Shown piece after piece: positions 1 to 7,217 of a stretch of 24,084 bases of DNA. Position numbers and translations under genes: made by a program. The DNA is from a virus. Numbering within the stretch: the stretch's first letter is position 1; every line of letters starts with the position of its first letter. The stretch is taken from IMG/VR virus record IMGVR_UViG_3300031974_002928, positions 1 to 24,084 of that record. The stretch is one strand, 5' to 3'. The notes under the pieces are model-generated. The model did not search any database. It had not been told where the DNA came from and saw nothing but the letters and a program-made list of their open reading frames with translations.

Positions 1-1
1 T

Positions 2-658
2 ATCGTTGTTTTGAATAATACAGCAACTCTACAACGTGGCGAAGGATTACCTGACGTAACATGGGAAGGTTACATAAACGCATTACCTTTCCACTTCACA
101 GACTATGTTACTACTATAAAATTACGTAGAGCAGATACAGGATATGAAATAAGCGGCACTGTGTCATTAAGTTCGAATGATCCTAGAGAGCTTGATATTA
201 ATTTTGATACTGATAGCACTCCGAGCGATACACTTTTAGAAGGTGAAAATGGCACTAGAGGCACAGTGGATTATATTGTAAATCCTAGGAATTTTGATCC
301 AAGAAACGTAAGTAGTGAAAGCCCCCGTATTTTACTTCTAGAAGCTATCAATACAAGTGTTAATGTAGGCCAGGATGTAGGTTCTACTCCAAACAATTAC
401 GTGTATGACGGACCAGACGCATGGAAGAATGCAGACGGGAGTGATTTCGTTGCAGGTGCTAATGATATAGTAGAATGGACGGGCACGAAATGGAATGTAG
501 TATTCGATGCAAGTGTTGCAAGTTTAGATAGTACAATAATATATACAACAAATATAAACACCAATATACAATATAAATTTGACCCCGACGAAGGCGAATG
601 GTACAAGGCATTTGACGGAATTTACCATCCGGGAACATGGCGTCTAGACTACAATTGA
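2..658 (+). CDS. Virion structural protein, 5' truncated by the window edge
   Basis: The reading frame is open from the first bases, so the true start lies to the left; the TTG at base 11 is only the first in-frame start-like codon. About 218 residues are visible. The sequence is acidic and rich in beta-prone, Asn/Asp/Thr-containing stretches. It has a Trp-rich C-terminal part (WTGTKWNVVFD, then a section ending in GTWRLDYN) like that of tail, neck or baseplate proteins of marine T4-like phages. I cannot assign it to a numbered T4 protein. It is followed after 13 bases by the Nudix gene on the same strand. The structural role is inferred from composition and neighbours, not from a defined domain. 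Confidence 0.5.
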   Translation: MVVLNNTATLQRGEGLPDVTWEGYINALPFHFTDYVTTIKLRRADTGYEISGTVSLSSNDPRELDINFDTDSTPSDTLLEGENGTRGTVDYIVNPRNFDPRNVSSESPRILLLEAINTSVNVGQDVGSTPNNYVYDGPDAWKNADGSDFVAGANDIVEWTGTKWNVVFDASVASLDSTIIYTTNINTNIQYKFDPDEGEWYKAFDGIYHPGTWRLDYN

Positions 659-671
659 TAATATATATTAT

Positions 672-1094
672 ATGAGCAATATTAGGTGTAGCGGAGCAAT
701 GATTTATTCTCTTGCTACTAGACGATTTTTATTTTTATATAGAAAACAAAGTAAAAACAGCAATGTGTGGGGATTAGTTGGCGGCACTAACGAATATGAA
801 GAGTCTCCGGGCGAAGCATTATATAGAGAAATTGACGAAGAAATAGGTAAAGTAAACATACTTAAAACAATACCTATCGAAACTTTCACAAGTAGAGACA
901 AACGTTTTAAATATTATACTTACGTTTGTACAGTTGAAAACGAGTTTATACCTAAACTAAATGACGAACACTCTGGTTATGCATGGGCAAGTTATAACGA
1001 CTGGCCTCAACCTTTGCATCAAGGTATAGTAAAAACATTGAAAAGTAAAGTAATTAAAAATAAGTTTGAGACAATTTTTTCAGTGCTTCATTAA
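672..1094 (+). CDS. Nudix hydrolase
   Basis: This 140-residue protein carries a nearly perfect Nudix box at residues 38-60: G, five residues, E44, seven residues, then REIDEEIG (52-59). E56 and E57 are the expected Mg2+-binding glutamates. Only the final hydrophobic position is unusual (K60). Family members hydrolyse nucleoside diphosphates linked to another group, such as oxidised dNTPs, NADH, ADP-ribose or capped RNA. The substrate cannot be read from the sequence. T4 also carries a Nudix enzyme (NudE), but this need not be its orthologue. No clear Shine-Dalgarno precedes the ATG, and the short AT-rich spacer suggests translational coupling to the preceding gene. Its stop codon overlaps the stop of the convergent gene. 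Confidence 0.88.
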   Translation: MSNIRCSGAMIYSLATRRFLFLYRKQSKNSNVWGLVGGTNEYEESPGEALYREIDEEIGKVNILKTIPIETFTSRDKRFKYYTYVCTVENEFIPKLNDEHSGYAWASYNDWPQPLHQGIVKTLKSKVIKNKFETIFSVLH

Positions 1095-1333
1095 ATGTCA
1101 ATGTAATTATACAACTTAGGTTTAATAATTTCGTTTTGTTCTAGCCACTCAACAGCAAGTTTTTTTACATTATTATCACTGCTTTCGCTAAATTTACTGC
1201 TATCACTCAAGTGATCTAAATGATCATATAACATTTTTATAGCATCTCTATCCTGTTTTCCACTTAGCTTGATACGATTAAGTAAATCAAAAACCACTTG
1301 ATTACCATGAGTAGTATTCATTCCAAATGTCAT
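1091..1333 (-). CDS. Small hypothetical protein
   Basis: An 80-residue polar protein with no domain I recognise. It is mostly charged and probably helical (LLNRIKLSGKQDRDAIKMLYDHLDHL region, then a VKKLAVEWLEQN helix). A GAGA-type ribosome site precedes the first ATG; a second in-frame ATG four codons on is an alternative start. It is the last gene of a minus-strand run of virion genes, seven bases after the preceding stop. Its end overlaps that of the Nudix gene in a tail-to-tail arrangement. Being a real gene is supported by tight packing and continuity with the operon, not by homology. Confidence 0.6.
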   Translation of the reverse strand: MTFGMNTTHGNQVVFDLLNRIKLSGKQDRDAIKMLYDHLDHLSDSSKFSESSDNNVKKLAVEWLEQNEIIKPKLYNYIDI

Positions 1334-1340
1334 AAAGTTC

Positions 1341-2135
1341 TCACTTGTCGAAGTTATGAAGCACAGTAATAGGTTTTCCTAAATCTGGTGCAGAGGTAAA
1401 TTGCAAATAATAACCATCTAAATAAGGACCGGTGCTAGATCCTGCTTTTAAAATAAATCCAGTGCCTGCTACATAGTTTGCAATGTTTGCGCCTGATGTA
1501 TCAACTCCTAGTTCGAGTCTATTTGCTGCAGGAACGCTTTCAATATTATGACTTCCCGGGGACGACGAATCGTCAGTGTTTAACAGTTCTAGGTTATCGT
1601 CAGTGCTACTTTCAACCTGACTTACATACACTAGATCGCCTTGCGATAATCCATGATTAGTAGCTGTTTGTATTACAGTTGTAGTGCCGACACTAATAAT
1701 AGAGTCAATTTCGATTCTATTACCGGGATTTTGAACTATTGTATAGTTAGTGGTTGCTAATTGAAAAACATTTTCAACAAGCACTATAATATTTTGCGCC
1801 GCTGCTGGATTTGGGTAATCACTGTCACCGCTTGCTAATGGACCAAAAATAGTTTCAACAGCATCACCGTATCCTACTGTTTGCTGTGTGATAGTGGTAG
1901 GCTCTTTAAAGCGCATTTTACGTAAAGCGCCATTTTGATAACATTCAAACTCATTACTTGTTGTGTTGTAACGTATATGACCTTCAGTATAGCTTGTAGT
2001 AGCATCTGCTGTTGTACCTTTAGGTACTAACATCATATCTGTACTATCTAATACAACTTGACCGTTGATATCGTAGATTACACCTTTACCTTCAACAGCA
2101 GCTCTGTTTGTAGTTTGACGTTTTAAGTATCTCAT
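1341..2135 (-). CDS. Virion structural protein, fibre or decoration type
   Basis: A 264-residue acidic protein. Around residues 50-75 it has the pattern GHIRYNTTSNEFECYQNG, which resembles short beta modules (G-x-IRYNT-x-x-x-x-FE-x-Y-x-x-G) in fibre and structural proteins of marine T4-like phages. The rest is rich in Thr, Val and Asn and looks beta-structured, with no membrane segment or catalytic motif. Its start overlaps the stop of the upstream gene (TAATG arrangement), so the two are probably translationally coupled. It belongs to a run of four virion-like genes downstream of a late-type promoter. Whether it sits on the head, neck or fibre cannot be decided from the sequence. Confidence 0.65.
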   Translation of the reverse strand: MRYLKRQTTNRAAVEGKGVIYDINGQVVLDSTDMMLVPKGTTADATTSYTEGHIRYNTTSNEFECYQNGALRKMRFKEPTTITQQTVGYGDAVETIFGPLASGDSDYPNPAAAQNIIVLVENVFQLATTNYTIVQNPGNRIEIDSIISVGTTTVIQTATNHGLSQGDLVYVSQVESSTDDNLELLNTDDSSSPGSHNIESVPAANRLELGVDTSGANIANYVAGTGFILKAGSSTGPYLDGYYLQFTSAPDLGKPITVLHNFDK

Positions 2136-2446
2136 TATGCCACCATATAACTAATTGTAGCAGACAAACTTGTGCTTGCATTGTTAAACGTAACTACATC
2201 GGTTTCTTCTATTATAATTCTAGAAAAATCCCATACAAAAGTATCGCCTGCATCTACAGTAACAGAATTTGCAACTCTGTTTTCGTTATCAACTGATTCG
2301 CCATCTGGCCTAAAATGCAGATCAAATGATTGCGAAGAACCTGAGTTGTTACAAACAATTATATTCAAAATTGCATACTTTGTACTTGCTGGCACAGTCA
2401 ATATGTCAGTGTTACCTGCTGCTAATGTTGCGTTTGCTATTGCCAT
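2135..2446 (-). CDS. Small beta-rich virion protein
   Basis: A 103-residue protein made largely of alternating hydrophobic and polar residues (e.g. ILNIIVCNNSGSSQSFDLHFR and DTFVWDFSRIIIEETDVV), consistent with a small beta-sandwich. It resembles short accessory virion proteins placed between fibre-like genes in marine T4-like phages, but I cannot name a T4 counterpart. An AAGGA ribosome site lies eight bases upstream. Its stop codon overlaps the start of the 264-residue structural gene. Co-assembly or fibre attachment is an inference from neighbourhood only. Confidence 0.6.
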   Translation of the reverse strand: MAIANATLAAGNTDILTVPASTKYAILNIIVCNNSGSSQSFDLHFRPDGESVDNENRVANSVTVDAGDTFVWDFSRIIIEETDVVTFNNASTSLSATISYMVA

Positions 2447-2457
2447 TTTTTAAATCC

Positions 2458-3495
2458 TTAAAATAACATTGCAAAAAGCAATGCTTTATCTTTACTTATA
2501 AGTTCACTTGATGTGCCAGCACTGTTAATGAAGTGTAAACCTGTGTTACCTGCTCCGACTGTATCACCATAAACTTTTACACCTTCGCTAGGAGCAGTTG
2601 GAGCTGATGCATCTTCTGCTTGGAATGTAGTGTTTGTAATAATAATTGCATCATCTGCTCTAATACTTCCTGTACCGCCGGCACTAAGAATAAGATCTGC
2701 ACTTGTACTGTCCGCATTAAGCGTTGAAATTTGATTATCTTGTATTCTTATATTATGAAGCTCTGTACGATTAGAATAAAAATTAAATGGATTTAATCCA
2801 TCTACTTCTACTGCTACTCTACTTTCTTGCAAAGTTACATCTTCGTCTAGCGCTCTTACTTTCGTATCAGCACTGACAATTTGATTAGCCCCTGTGACTG
2901 TAAGTCTATATGTAACTAGATCATTTACTGCTTTAGCGTTTGGTATAGCATCATCATCTATGATATAGCCGCCGCCAAGATCTACAATTATTCCGCCTGC
3001 ATAACGATAAACGTTTTCTTCATAATTTGCTTCGCCAGCTACAGAAATATGACTACCAGGTGTAGTTAAATATAACGTGCCTTGTGCATGAATACTGTTT
3101 GTGCTTAATGGCAAGTGTGCACCTGTAGAGTCTTCTAGTTTAAAACTACCAGTGCCTGACGAGCCAGCAGTGTAAAATGCTGTTTGTTCATCAAAAACAA
3201 TACGTGCATTATTAAGACTACCTCGGTCTAATTCAACTCCTGACTTATAATTAACAGATGCGTTTATACCAGCACCAGTTTCGCCATCGTTTAAAACAAT
3301 TATATTATCGTCTATTGTAACAGTTTCTGATTCAACAGTAGTAGTTGTACCAAGAACTTGTAGGTTTCCTTTAATGACAGTGGTTCCTTGTATAGAACCA
3401 CTGTCACCTGTGGTGTCAAGGGTAATGGTTCCTGAAGAACCGTTATCTACAACTATACTATAATCGTCGTTATGTACTCTAACAATCCTTGACAT
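2458..3495 (-). CDS. Tail-fibre-like structural protein
   Basis: A 345-residue protein. Its N-terminal third contains IKGNLQVLGTTTTVES followed by TVTIDDNIIVLNDGE (about residues 42-75). I recognise this pattern (xGNLxVxGTTTTVxS...TIDDNIIxLN) from large fibre and structural proteins of cyanophages and other marine T4-like phages. The remainder is beta-rich with repeated short strands (DLILSAGGTGSIRADDAI) typical of trimeric fibres. There is no peptidase, chaperone or lectin signature at the C-terminus. It is preceded by AAGGG and follows the MGRPVNK gene by nine bases. A role in host contact or virion decoration is likely but not shown. Confidence 0.72.
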   Translation of the reverse strand: MSRIVRVHNDDYSIVVDNGSSGTITLDTTGDSGSIQGTTVIKGNLQVLGTTTTVESETVTIDDNIIVLNDGETGAGINASVNYKSGVELDRGSLNNARIVFDEQTAFYTAGSSGTGSFKLEDSTGAHLPLSTNSIHAQGTLYLTTPGSHISVAGEANYEENVYRYAGGIIVDLGGGYIIDDDAIPNAKAVNDLVTYRLTVTGANQIVSADTKVRALDEDVTLQESRVAVEVDGLNPFNFYSNRTELHNIRIQDNQISTLNADSTSADLILSAGGTGSIRADDAIIITNTTFQAEDASAPTAPSEGVKVYGDTVGAGNTGLHFINSAGTSSELISKDKALLFAMLF

Positions 3496-3504
3496 GTTTT
3501 ACCC

Positions 3505-3870
3505 TTAAATTGCAGTAAGTCTTAGAATAGACTCTGTTGAGTCATCTTCAGTAGCCCATGTATAACGATTGCCATCATAGTCTATAGCAGTTCTGTTAAA
3601 AAGCTTTGCAATTGCAATTGCTCCGCCACCAGCGCCAATGCCAATAAGTTGACATTCAAAGTTAGCATTAGGTGCAGAACCGTCTGATGTTAGTCTACAA
3701 ATTCTTGTGATTGTATCACCGTCGTTTGAACAGTTAAATTTGTTTGTGCCTCTTTGTGAAAGTATTTTACCTTCAATTAAACTAGAGCCATCGTGGAATC
3801 TAATTGGAATAGTTGGCGTAGCGTCAACACCTGTTGCGCCAAAATTTCTTTTATTTACTGGACGTCCCAT
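3505..3870 (-). CDS. Conserved virion structural protein of marine T4-like phages
   Basis: A 121-residue protein beginning MGRPVNKRNFG and ending with KLFNRTAIDYDGNRYTWATED then a strand ending LRLTAI. This start-and-end signature is one I recognise from a common small structural protein of cyanophages and relatives. The central part has KGTNKF-like and CRL motifs (QRGTNKFNCSNDGDTITRICRL). It is the first gene of the 3870-1091 run, has a strong AAGGAG ribosome site, and lies about 80 bases downstream of a late-type promoter octamer. The exact location in the virion is not known to me. Confidence 0.75.
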   Translation of the reverse strand: MGRPVNKRNFGATGVDATPTIPIRFHDGSSLIEGKILSQRGTNKFNCSNDGDTITRICRLTSDGSAPNANFECQLIGIGAGGGAIAIAKLFNRTAIDYDGNRYTWATEDDSTESILRLTAI

Positions 3871-3960
3871 TTTTTTCTCCTTTGTGACGTTCTAGGTCTA
3901 CGCTGTGGGTACAGCATAAGTCCTCATCATTGAGGTTCTCTCTATGACATTGTATTTATC
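3871..3960 (-). promoter_or_regulatory. Late-type promoter and structured leader of the virion gene run
   Basis: GATAAATA on the minus strand (3960-3953) differs from T4 TATAAATA at the first base. The leader to the ATG at 3870 is about 75 nt and carries two perfect small hairpins: 3922-26/3931-35 and 3902-06/3911-15. The AAGGAG ribosome site (3876-3883) is left free. The long hairpin-bearing leader is unlike the other genes here, whose leaders are 20-30 nt. Confidence 0.6.
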
Positions 3961-3973
3961 AACATAAGAGAAA

Positions 3974-3998
3974 AGGCATGCTGCAAAACAACATGCCT
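3974..3998 (-). terminator. Intrinsic terminator hairpin
   Basis: A 10-bp stem (3974-3983 with 3989-3998) around a 5-nt loop. Pairing is unbroken on the minus strand thanks to a G-U pair, whereas the plus strand has a C-A mismatch, so minus is the better sense. U-rich sequence follows on both sides. It separates the structured RNA from the downstream late promoter. Confidence 0.7.
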
Positions 3999-4004
3999 TT
4001 TTCT

Positions 4005-4183
4005 ATAAAAAAATAGGTGAAGGATTAAGGATTACCTTCAATGGGTCTTTGGCAGACTCCTGTCTACTCGACCCAAACCTACCTGCATCTGCTAAGACGG
4101 GAAGCTATCCCCTTCGGTATTACTTTATCCGCATCTGCCACGGATTATTCAGTCAACCTATATTGTAACAACGTCTTGTTACA
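4005..4183 (-). ncRNA. Candidate structured RNA with its own promoter
   Basis: A predicted start near 4183 would place an 8-bp hairpin (4164-71/4176-83, GACG loop) at the 5' end. A helix joins the two ends of the body (4013-18 with 4056-61's counterpart at 4156-61, six pairs and more with wobble) and is followed by a run of seven U, which could form the 3' end near 4005. Inside are helices 4019-23/4035-39, 4042-47/4070-75, 4054-57/4062-65, 4099-103/4108-12 and 4127-31/4141-45. The loop of the last (4134-40) is complementary over 7 nt to 4050-56, a possible pseudoknot that competes with 4054-57/4062-65. G-U pairs favour the minus strand. I recognise no known RNA family. Confidence 0.65.
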
Positions 4184-4189
4184 TTGTTT

Positions 4190-4217
4190 AATATACAGTC
4201 TTTGTTTATAAAGTCAA
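4190..4217 (-). promoter_or_regulatory. Promoter for the structured RNA
   Basis: On the minus strand TTGACT (4217-4212) and TATATT (4195-4190) are 16 bp apart, giving a start near 4183 at the foot of the 5' hairpin. TATAAACA, one mismatch from the late octamer, lies between them (4209-4202), so late transcription is also possible. It is located just after the gp23 terminator. Confidence 0.6.
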
Positions 4218-4228
4218 CCAAAAAAAGT

Positions 4229-4256
4229 CAAAAAAATAGGGCCCGTAGGCCCTATT
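4229..4256 (-). terminator. Strong intrinsic terminator after gp23
   Basis: A perfect 9-bp stem AATAGGGCC / GGCCCTATT (4235-43 with 4248-56) closed by a UACG tetraloop on the minus strand, followed by a U-rich tract. It starts 19 bases beyond the gp23 stop codon and marks the end of the head-gene transcript. Confidence 0.88.
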
Positions 4257-4274
4257 TTATAAAATAAACTTAAC

Positions 4275-5447
4275 TTAGCTAAAGGATACGTTACCGTTAG
4301 TAATAGCAACCTCAGCTAGGTAGTCACCAGCGTTACCTAGCGACGAAGCAGTGTTAGAAAGCTCAACATAGCCGTAGCGTGTTAAGAAGCTAACTACTGG
4401 TTCGAATGTGCTAGGATCTAGTACCACACCACTTGACATTAGCGGGATGTATGGGCAATAGAACGCTGCTGCATCAGACTCAGAAGAACCTTTGTAACCA
4501 ACAAGTACAGCTTGGCCGTCACCTGCATAAGTGTTTACGTAGATCTTCATAGCGTTGTTTAGAGTACCAACCATCTTTGTGTTAGTTGGTGCTTCAAAAG
4601 TACCTTCAGTTGTACGAGCGAACGCAGAAGTAGTTGCAGACTGAAGAATTGTAAGTGCGAATGGACTTACAACTGCCCAGTTACCTGCGCCACGACGTGT
4701 ACGCTGTGCAATTAGGTTAGCTGCACGGTTGATTTGAACTGCAAGTGCTGCGTGCTCGTCACCAACGAATGTAGCTGTACCAGACACTGCTGCCTGATCG
4801 TATGTTTCAACTGTACCAGCAAGTGTACCTAGGCTAGCTAGGATCTCTTGGTCGATTTCAGCTGTAATTTCTTGTGCTAGAGCAGCCATGATCTCAGCTT
4901 CAACATCAATACCATGCTGTGACTGTGCATCCTGTGCAGCTTCAAAAGTCCAGCGAGCGGATAGCTTACGTGACTTAGCTTCAACAGTTTGCTTTAGGAT
5001 CTGAATGCTTAAACGGTTACCAGCGGAACCTTCTAGGTTAGCTGTGTTAGCACCTTTACCTGTAGAAGTGTTACCGGAGTAAGCTTCTGCAATCTTGAAT
5101 GGTGAAAGTGCTTCTTCACCTGCAACTGCACCACTTGCACCAGAACCAGCTGTGTCGCTGTAGCGAACACGTAGAGTGTGGATCTGACCAACTGGACCTG
5201 TCATTGGCTGTACACCAACGATTTCGTTTGCAATTACAGTCGGCATTACACGTCTGATCACTGGTAGGATCACACGGTTAAGGGTAGCAACGTTACCTGC
5301 ACCAGTTGCACCAGCAGTCGCGGTTTCCATCAAGTGCTTACGAGTGTTTTCGAGAGTTGCTTCCATTACGGATTTTTTGTTACCGTTTAGGCCTTCAAGC
5401 AAAGCACTTTTAGTGTCGTGCCAGCGACCTTCTAGTAGTTCTGACAT
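4275..5447 (-). CDS. gp23: Major capsid protein gp23
   Basis: A 390-residue protein with the hallmark NRVILPVIRRVMPTVIANEI segment (about residues 57-76), continuing into GVQPMTGPVGQIHTLRVRY, which is diagnostic of the T4 gp23 family. It forms the hexameric shell of the head. T4 gp23 has an N-terminal propeptide removed by gp21 after (L/I)-x-E. Here HLME (ending E41) is the best-placed cleavage candidate, with several other LxE-like sites before it. It is shorter than T4 gp23 (521 residues), as in many marine relatives. A strong AAGGAGAG ribosome site precedes the ATG, and a strong intrinsic terminator follows the stop within 20-40 bases. It is the last gene of the gp20-to-gp23 head module. 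Confidence 0.97.
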   Translation of the reverse strand: MSELLEGRWHDTKSALLEGLNGNKKSVMEATLENTRKHLMETATAGATGAGNVATLNRVILPVIRRVMPTVIANEIVGVQPMTGPVGQIHTLRVRYSDTAGSGASGAVAGEEALSPFKIAEAYSGNTSTGKGANTANLEGSAGNRLSIQILKQTVEAKSRKLSARWTFEAAQDAQSQHGIDVEAEIMAALAQEITAEIDQEILASLGTLAGTVETYDQAAVSGTATFVGDEHAALAVQINRAANLIAQRTRRGAGNWAVVSPFALTILQSATTSAFARTTEGTFEAPTNTKMVGTLNNAMKIYVNTYAGDGQAVLVGYKGSSESDAAAFYCPYIPLMSSGVVLDPSTFEPVVSFLTRYGYVELSNTASSLGNAGDYLAEVAITNGNVSFS

Positions 5448-5460
5448 AATTAATCTCTCC

Positions 5461-6567
5461 TTATTTTAAGCCTGCAAGACGCTTGATGTCAACGACATTA
5501 TTATCGTCTGCTGTAGAACTAATGTTATTAATTGTTTCTTTGTTGCCTGTTACTTCTTTGCCTTCTGTTAATTTTGCCTTATTACTAGCTGCTGCTTTAG
5601 GAGCATCTCCATCAATAACCGCAGGTAAGTACTTGTTAAACGCTGTTTCTAACTTAGCAGTTTGTACACTTTCTAGTAGATCAGTCATTATTTCTTTTTG
5701 CTTTCTGCTCAAAGGTGATAGCAACTCATTTACTTTTTCTGTGCGCACTGCACTCTCTTTCAGAAGCTTGATTTCAGTATTCTTGCTTTCTGACAATTTC
5801 TTAGCTTCAGCTATTTTTTCTTCAGCTTCTTTAAGTTGTGTCTCTTTTTCAGCCACAATATTAAGAAGTCTTGCAGTTTCGGACTTTTTATTTAAATGAC
5901 TACCAACATATTCTTGCTGGAATGATTCAAACAATCTGCGTCCAAAATCATTTTGACGTGCTATTGTGATATCTTCTTTCAACTGAGAAAGTTCAGTCTT
6001 TAATGATTCACTTACAGTTTTGTTAACTAGTTTAGCACTTGTCTTGATAAAGTCTTTCTTTACTTCATCAAATGCGTTTCTTGATTCACGCATCAACTTA
6101 ACTTTTGTTTCAGCTAAGTCTTTCTTATCTGTATAGAATTCTGAAATCTCTTTAGTAAGAGCTTCAATTACAAATTCTTCTAATTTTTCAAACTTTGCTG
6201 CAACTTGTTTTTGATCTTCATGTAGTTCAGAAACTTCTGCACTTAGCTGTTCCATGATAAAGCCTTCAAGCTTTTCAGAGTGGTCACGCATTGCTACAGC
6301 ATACTTTGCCTTTGCTTCTGCTAATTGCTTACGATCTTCTTGGAATTCTGCAATTTCACCAGCTAGTGATTCTTCAAGCATCTTGTCAATAGATTCAACC
6401 ATTGTCTGCTTATCGTGCTCATATTTACGTGCAAATTCTTCACGAAGCTCAGCAGTTACCTGCTTTTTGTTTTCGTCAATTTTTTTATTCCACGCATCTT
6501 CTATGTCGGCACGAATTTCTTCCGATACTACATTATTTTCAAATAATGTTTTTAGTGCATCCAACAT
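5461..6567 (-). CDS. gp22: Prohead scaffold protein gp22
   Basis: A 368-residue, highly charged, almost wholly helical protein located between the gp21 protease and gp23, the place of the T4 scaffold gp22. Related helical modules recur at about residues 68-84, 108-124, 137-153 and 189-200, with the pattern L-x-x-E-(I/V/L)-S/A-E-F/L-x-x-D-x-K-x-(L/V)-A. A coiled coil follows at about 235-275. It is longer than T4 gp22 (269 residues). Scaffold protein fills the prohead core and is degraded by gp21 during maturation; LxE-type sites are plentiful. It has an AGGAGA ribosome site and lies 13 bases before gp23. Identity rests on position, charge and coiled-coil character rather than a unique motif. 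Confidence 0.85.
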   Translation of the reverse strand: MLDALKTLFENNVVSEEIRADIEDAWNKKIDENKKQVTAELREEFARKYEHDKQTMVESIDKMLEESLAGEIAEFQEDRKQLAEAKAKYAVAMRDHSEKLEGFIMEQLSAEVSELHEDQKQVAAKFEKLEEFVIEALTKEISEFYTDKKDLAETKVKLMRESRNAFDEVKKDFIKTSAKLVNKTVSESLKTELSQLKEDITIARQNDFGRRLFESFQQEYVGSHLNKKSETARLLNIVAEKETQLKEAEEKIAEAKKLSESKNTEIKLLKESAVRTEKVNELLSPLSRKQKEIMTDLLESVQTAKLETAFNKYLPAVIDGDAPKAAASNKAKLTEGKEVTGNKETINNISSTADDNNVVDIKRLAGLK

Positions 6568-6579
6568 ATTATTCTCCTG

Positions 6580-7203
6580 TTATTGGAGACCACTGATTAT
6601 ATTAACCAGCGATTCTTTTAGATATTTTTGTGCCTTTGCATCGTCTTGAACTTCTCTGCCTAATTGTAATGCCTTGTATCCGCCTTTAGTATTCAGTAAA
6701 TGTTCATAAATTGGACTTGGATAAGCACTAGGAGCACTTGGTTGTGCAACAATATCAACTGTTACAATTTCAAAATCGCTTACTTGCCCTGATCCGTCTT
6801 CTTTTACGTTACCTGAACCTCTGCTGGAAACGCCTAGCTTTACACCGCCTTCGAGCAATGTTCTTACTAGTTGTCCCATTGGTGTTTCTAAAATCTTTAG
6901 TTTCCCAAAACCTTTTGAGTCTTCACACCACATACCTTCGATCATGTGCGAAACACGATCAAGGTTGATGTTAAGACCGTCGGGATGATCAACTTCACCG
7001 AGAACCGAATAGCCGCCTTTAATTTGTTCATTAACAGTTTCGACAGCTTTCTGAATTTCATTCACAGGATAAACTCGTTGGTTAGCGTTTTTTACGCCAC
7101 CTTCGATGAAAATTCCTTTCATGAACAAATTCTTGCCTTCATTAGCAGACTCGACAACTATTTTGGCCTCGTCATATGTAAGGTTTTCTACTAAGTTGAT
7201 CAT
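6580..7203 (-). CDS. gp21: Prohead core protease gp21
   Basis: A 207-residue serine protease of the T4 gp21 / herpesvirus-assemblin-like type. Visible family features are the N-terminal NQRVYP (41-46), the LGEVDHPDG segment with candidate catalytic His73, and GVSSRGSG with candidate nucleophile Ser126 or Ser127. The DIVAQPSAP segment that follows is also typical. It cleaves scaffold, core proteins and the gp23 propeptide inside the prohead and then itself. The length matches T4 gp21 (212 residues). An AAGGAAT ribosome site precedes the ATG. It lies between the acidic core protein and gp22, the same order as in T4. Confidence 0.93.
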   Translation of the reverse strand: MINLVENLTYDEAKIVVESANEGKNLFMKGIFIEGGVKNANQRVYPVNEIQKAVETVNEQIKGGYSVLGEVDHPDGLNINLDRVSHMIEGMWCEDSKGFGKLKILETPMGQLVRTLLEGGVKLGVSSRGSGNVKEDGSGQVSDFEIVTVDIVAQPSAPSAYPSPIYEHLLNTKGGYKALQLGREVQDDAKAQKYLKESLVNIISGLQ

Positions 7204-7217
7204 CCCGATTCCTTTGT

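Noticed and set aside
4050-4066. Resemblance of the minus strand GACAGGAG-TCTGCC to the B12 box of cobalamin riboswitches
   Set aside because: One base is missing relative to the usual box, the conserved CCGCAACUGU-type core is absent, and there is no downstream cobalamin-related gene. Treated as chance or convergence.
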